Shown here: positions 5,027-6,091 of the stretch, piece after piece
Position numbering within the stretch: the first letter of the stretch is position 1
Layout of the letters: every line of letters starts with the position of its first letter
Assembly: GCA_003021325.1 (NCBI GenBank)
Contig: PXQM01000039.1
Span: forward strand, 1-6,091
Reading direction: 5' to 3'
Length of the DNA: 6,091 nt
DNA from: Halobacteriales archaeon QH_10_70_21
GTDB taxonomy: Archaea; Halobacteriota; Halobacteria; Halobacteriales; Haloarculaceae
Made by a program: the position numbers and the translations under genes
Notes under the pieces: generated by a model
What the model saw: the letters and a program-made list of their open reading frames with translations, nothing else
Database searches by the model: none
What the model was told of the DNA's origin: nothing

Positions 5027-6091
5027 TCAGGACAGCTCGTCGGGGTCGACCTTGCAGAACTCCCGGGCGAGGACGGTCGCGTAGCTTCCCTTCGGGAGCG
5101 AGAAGGCGAGCGTCAGCGGGTCACGCCCGACGGTCAGTTGCGTCGTCACCCTGACGGCCCGCCGGGTCCCGGTGGAGCCGAACTCGCCGGGCAACCCGAA
5201 CTCCGCCGGCCCGACGCCGAGGTCCTCGAGGACGCCCTGTGCGATGTCGGCCGGTTCGCCGGCGCCGAACTGGGTGTCGGTCCCGACCAGCGGCGCGGTG
5301 ACGAACGCCCGCCCCCGGTCGCAGTGGCGGGCGACGGTCTCGAGCCTCCTCGAGGACGAGGTGGTCGCCGAGCGGACCGTCACGACCCGCGACGGAGCCG
5401 CTCGGAACACATCCGGTTGAAGGCGTACGACTGGGCGGCGTTGACGAGCATGCGCTGGAGGTTCGTCGGGAGCCGTTCCAGCGCCGCCCGGTAGTCCTCT
5501 GGTCCGGCGGCGCCCTCCGCGAGCCGGCCGGCGATGGCCCGCTCGTAGCGCAGGTGGCCGGGCAGCCGCTCGAGCGCCGCCGCCCAGTCGCGGTCCTCGT
5601 CGACGGCCGTACGGGCCTGGCGCGTCCGGTCCGGCTCGCGCTCGCCCGTCTCACAGACGTACCGCACCGCCGCCGACTCCCAGTCGCCGCGGACGACGTC
5701 GAGACCGACCCGGTGGGTGATGGGCCGCTTGGAGCCGAACCGCTGCTGGCCGAAGTAGTTCGGGACGGCGACCGTCTCGGCGCGGCCTCCTCTGTCGGCT
5801 GCGAATGCACGTAGCTCCTCGGCGACATCGTCGGCGTTCTCCGGACGCTCGGGGTCCCGGACGACGACCTCGAACTCGTTGCCGGCGAGGTCGCCGAACA
5901 GGACCGGCCGGCCGGCCCGCCCGAGCACCTCGACGTCGGCGTCGCCGACGGCCGGCAGGTCGGTCCGGTCGGAACGAACGGAAAACAGCTGCGTCGTGAC
6001 GGCGTGTTTGTCCTTGGTGCCGGCCCAGGAGACCCGCTCGCGGCTCACCCCCAGCGCGTCGGAGAGGGCGGCCGCGAAGTCGTTGGTGTCC
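5027..6091 (-). pseudogene. truD: tRNA pseudouridine(13) synthase TruD, 5' end outside the window, internally disrupted
   Basis: The frame enters from the right edge and reads [20 protein letters not shown], then [13 protein letters not shown] with the catalytic aspartate of the TruD family (codon 6010-6012), and [14 protein letters not shown] (from 5763 downwards), a family signature. It continues normally to [15 protein letters not shown] and then stops at TGA 5380-5382. The C-terminal third is present in another frame, from [20 protein letters not shown] (about 5341 down) through the TRRAVRVT and [16 protein letters not shown] motifs to TGA 5027-5029. Intact archaeal TruD proteins have roughly 40-45 residues between these two parts. 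Here they are missing and are replaced by about 45 bases belonging to an inverted copy of the DUF2103-like gene. As drawn, the gene cannot make full-length TruD, which modifies U13 (and in archaea and eukaryotes some other sites) in tRNA. Both halves are otherwise well conserved, so the damage is recent or artefactual. Confidence 0.88.
5327..5387 (-). repeat. 61-bp inverted repeat, copy 2 (interrupting truD)
   Basis: This is the exact reverse complement of 4672-4732. At its right edge truD coding sequence ends at a glycine codon (5386-5388), where two G residues are common to truD and the repeat. At its left edge the last 14-16 bases of the repeat also read as credible truD sequence (ETVAR), so the second junction probably lies inside a region of shared sequence. 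The plus strand through the repeat reads the DUF2103 peptide [19 protein letters not shown], confirming the opposite orientation. Confidence 0.95.

Noticed and set aside
4672..5387. The 61-bp inverted repeat as terminal repeats of an insertion sequence or MITE
   Set aside because: The first copy is normal coding sequence of the DUF2103-like gene with an unbroken frame. The interior is gene sequence without a transposase, and no target-site duplication is seen.
1..6091. CRISPR array, tRNA, rRNA, toxin-antitoxin or phage defence system
   Set aside because: No spaced direct repeats, cloverleaf, rRNA signature or defence-type protein motif was found on either strand by eye.

Overview
The window comes from a halophilic archaeon (class Halobacteria). 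The DNA is very GC-rich, the predicted proteins are strongly acidic, promoters are TATA-type and lie about 27-30 bases upstream of start codons (the leaderless pattern), exported proteins carry twin-arginine signals, and archaea-specific genes are present (Rpo12, KEOPS Pcc1, L37Ae, archaeal TruD). No chromosome, plasmid or species assignment can be made from sequence alone.

Left part (1-2992). An almost complete Tat lipoprotein gene runs rightward off the left edge (2-406). It converges on a 45-residue zinc-finger micro-protein gene (681-818, minus). The gap between them holds a 13-bp perfect inverted repeat with a nested 7-bp stem, and a T-run for minus-strand transcripts. Next comes a sulfatase / alkaline-phosphatase-superfamily gene on the minus strand (942-1860) that is only readable across two frameshifts. 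Divergent from it is a Tat-exported protein of unknown function (1942-2789, plus). Its natural start appears as ATA instead of ATG, and its last codons are in a shifted frame. The two genes share one short AT-rich promoter region.

Middle part (2993-4117). A tight minus-strand operon encodes ribosomal protein L37Ae (without any zinc-ribbon cysteines), RNA polymerase subunit Rpo12 and the KEOPS subunit Pcc1. It links translation, transcription and the tRNA t6A modification machinery. A conserved-looking protein of unknown function (3788-4117, plus) is divergent from it.

Right part (4114-6091). A DUF2103-like zinc-ribbon protein (minus) is followed by what looks like the last 44 codons of a SAM-dependent methyltransferase with no 5' part. 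Then comes truD (tRNA pseudouridine-13 synthase), which enters from the right edge and is broken. A central stretch of truD is missing. In its place is a perfect 61-bp inverted copy of part of the DUF2103 gene, located about 0.6 kb away.

No CRISPR array, tRNA, rRNA, transposase or phage gene was seen. The most unusual feature is the number of lesions in a short stretch: three net -1 frameshifts, a lost start codon, one inverted patch duplication inside truD and one truncated methyltransferase. The informational operon between them is intact. The lesions are either real gene decay with template-switch rearrangement, or errors of sequencing and assembly; raw reads would decide.
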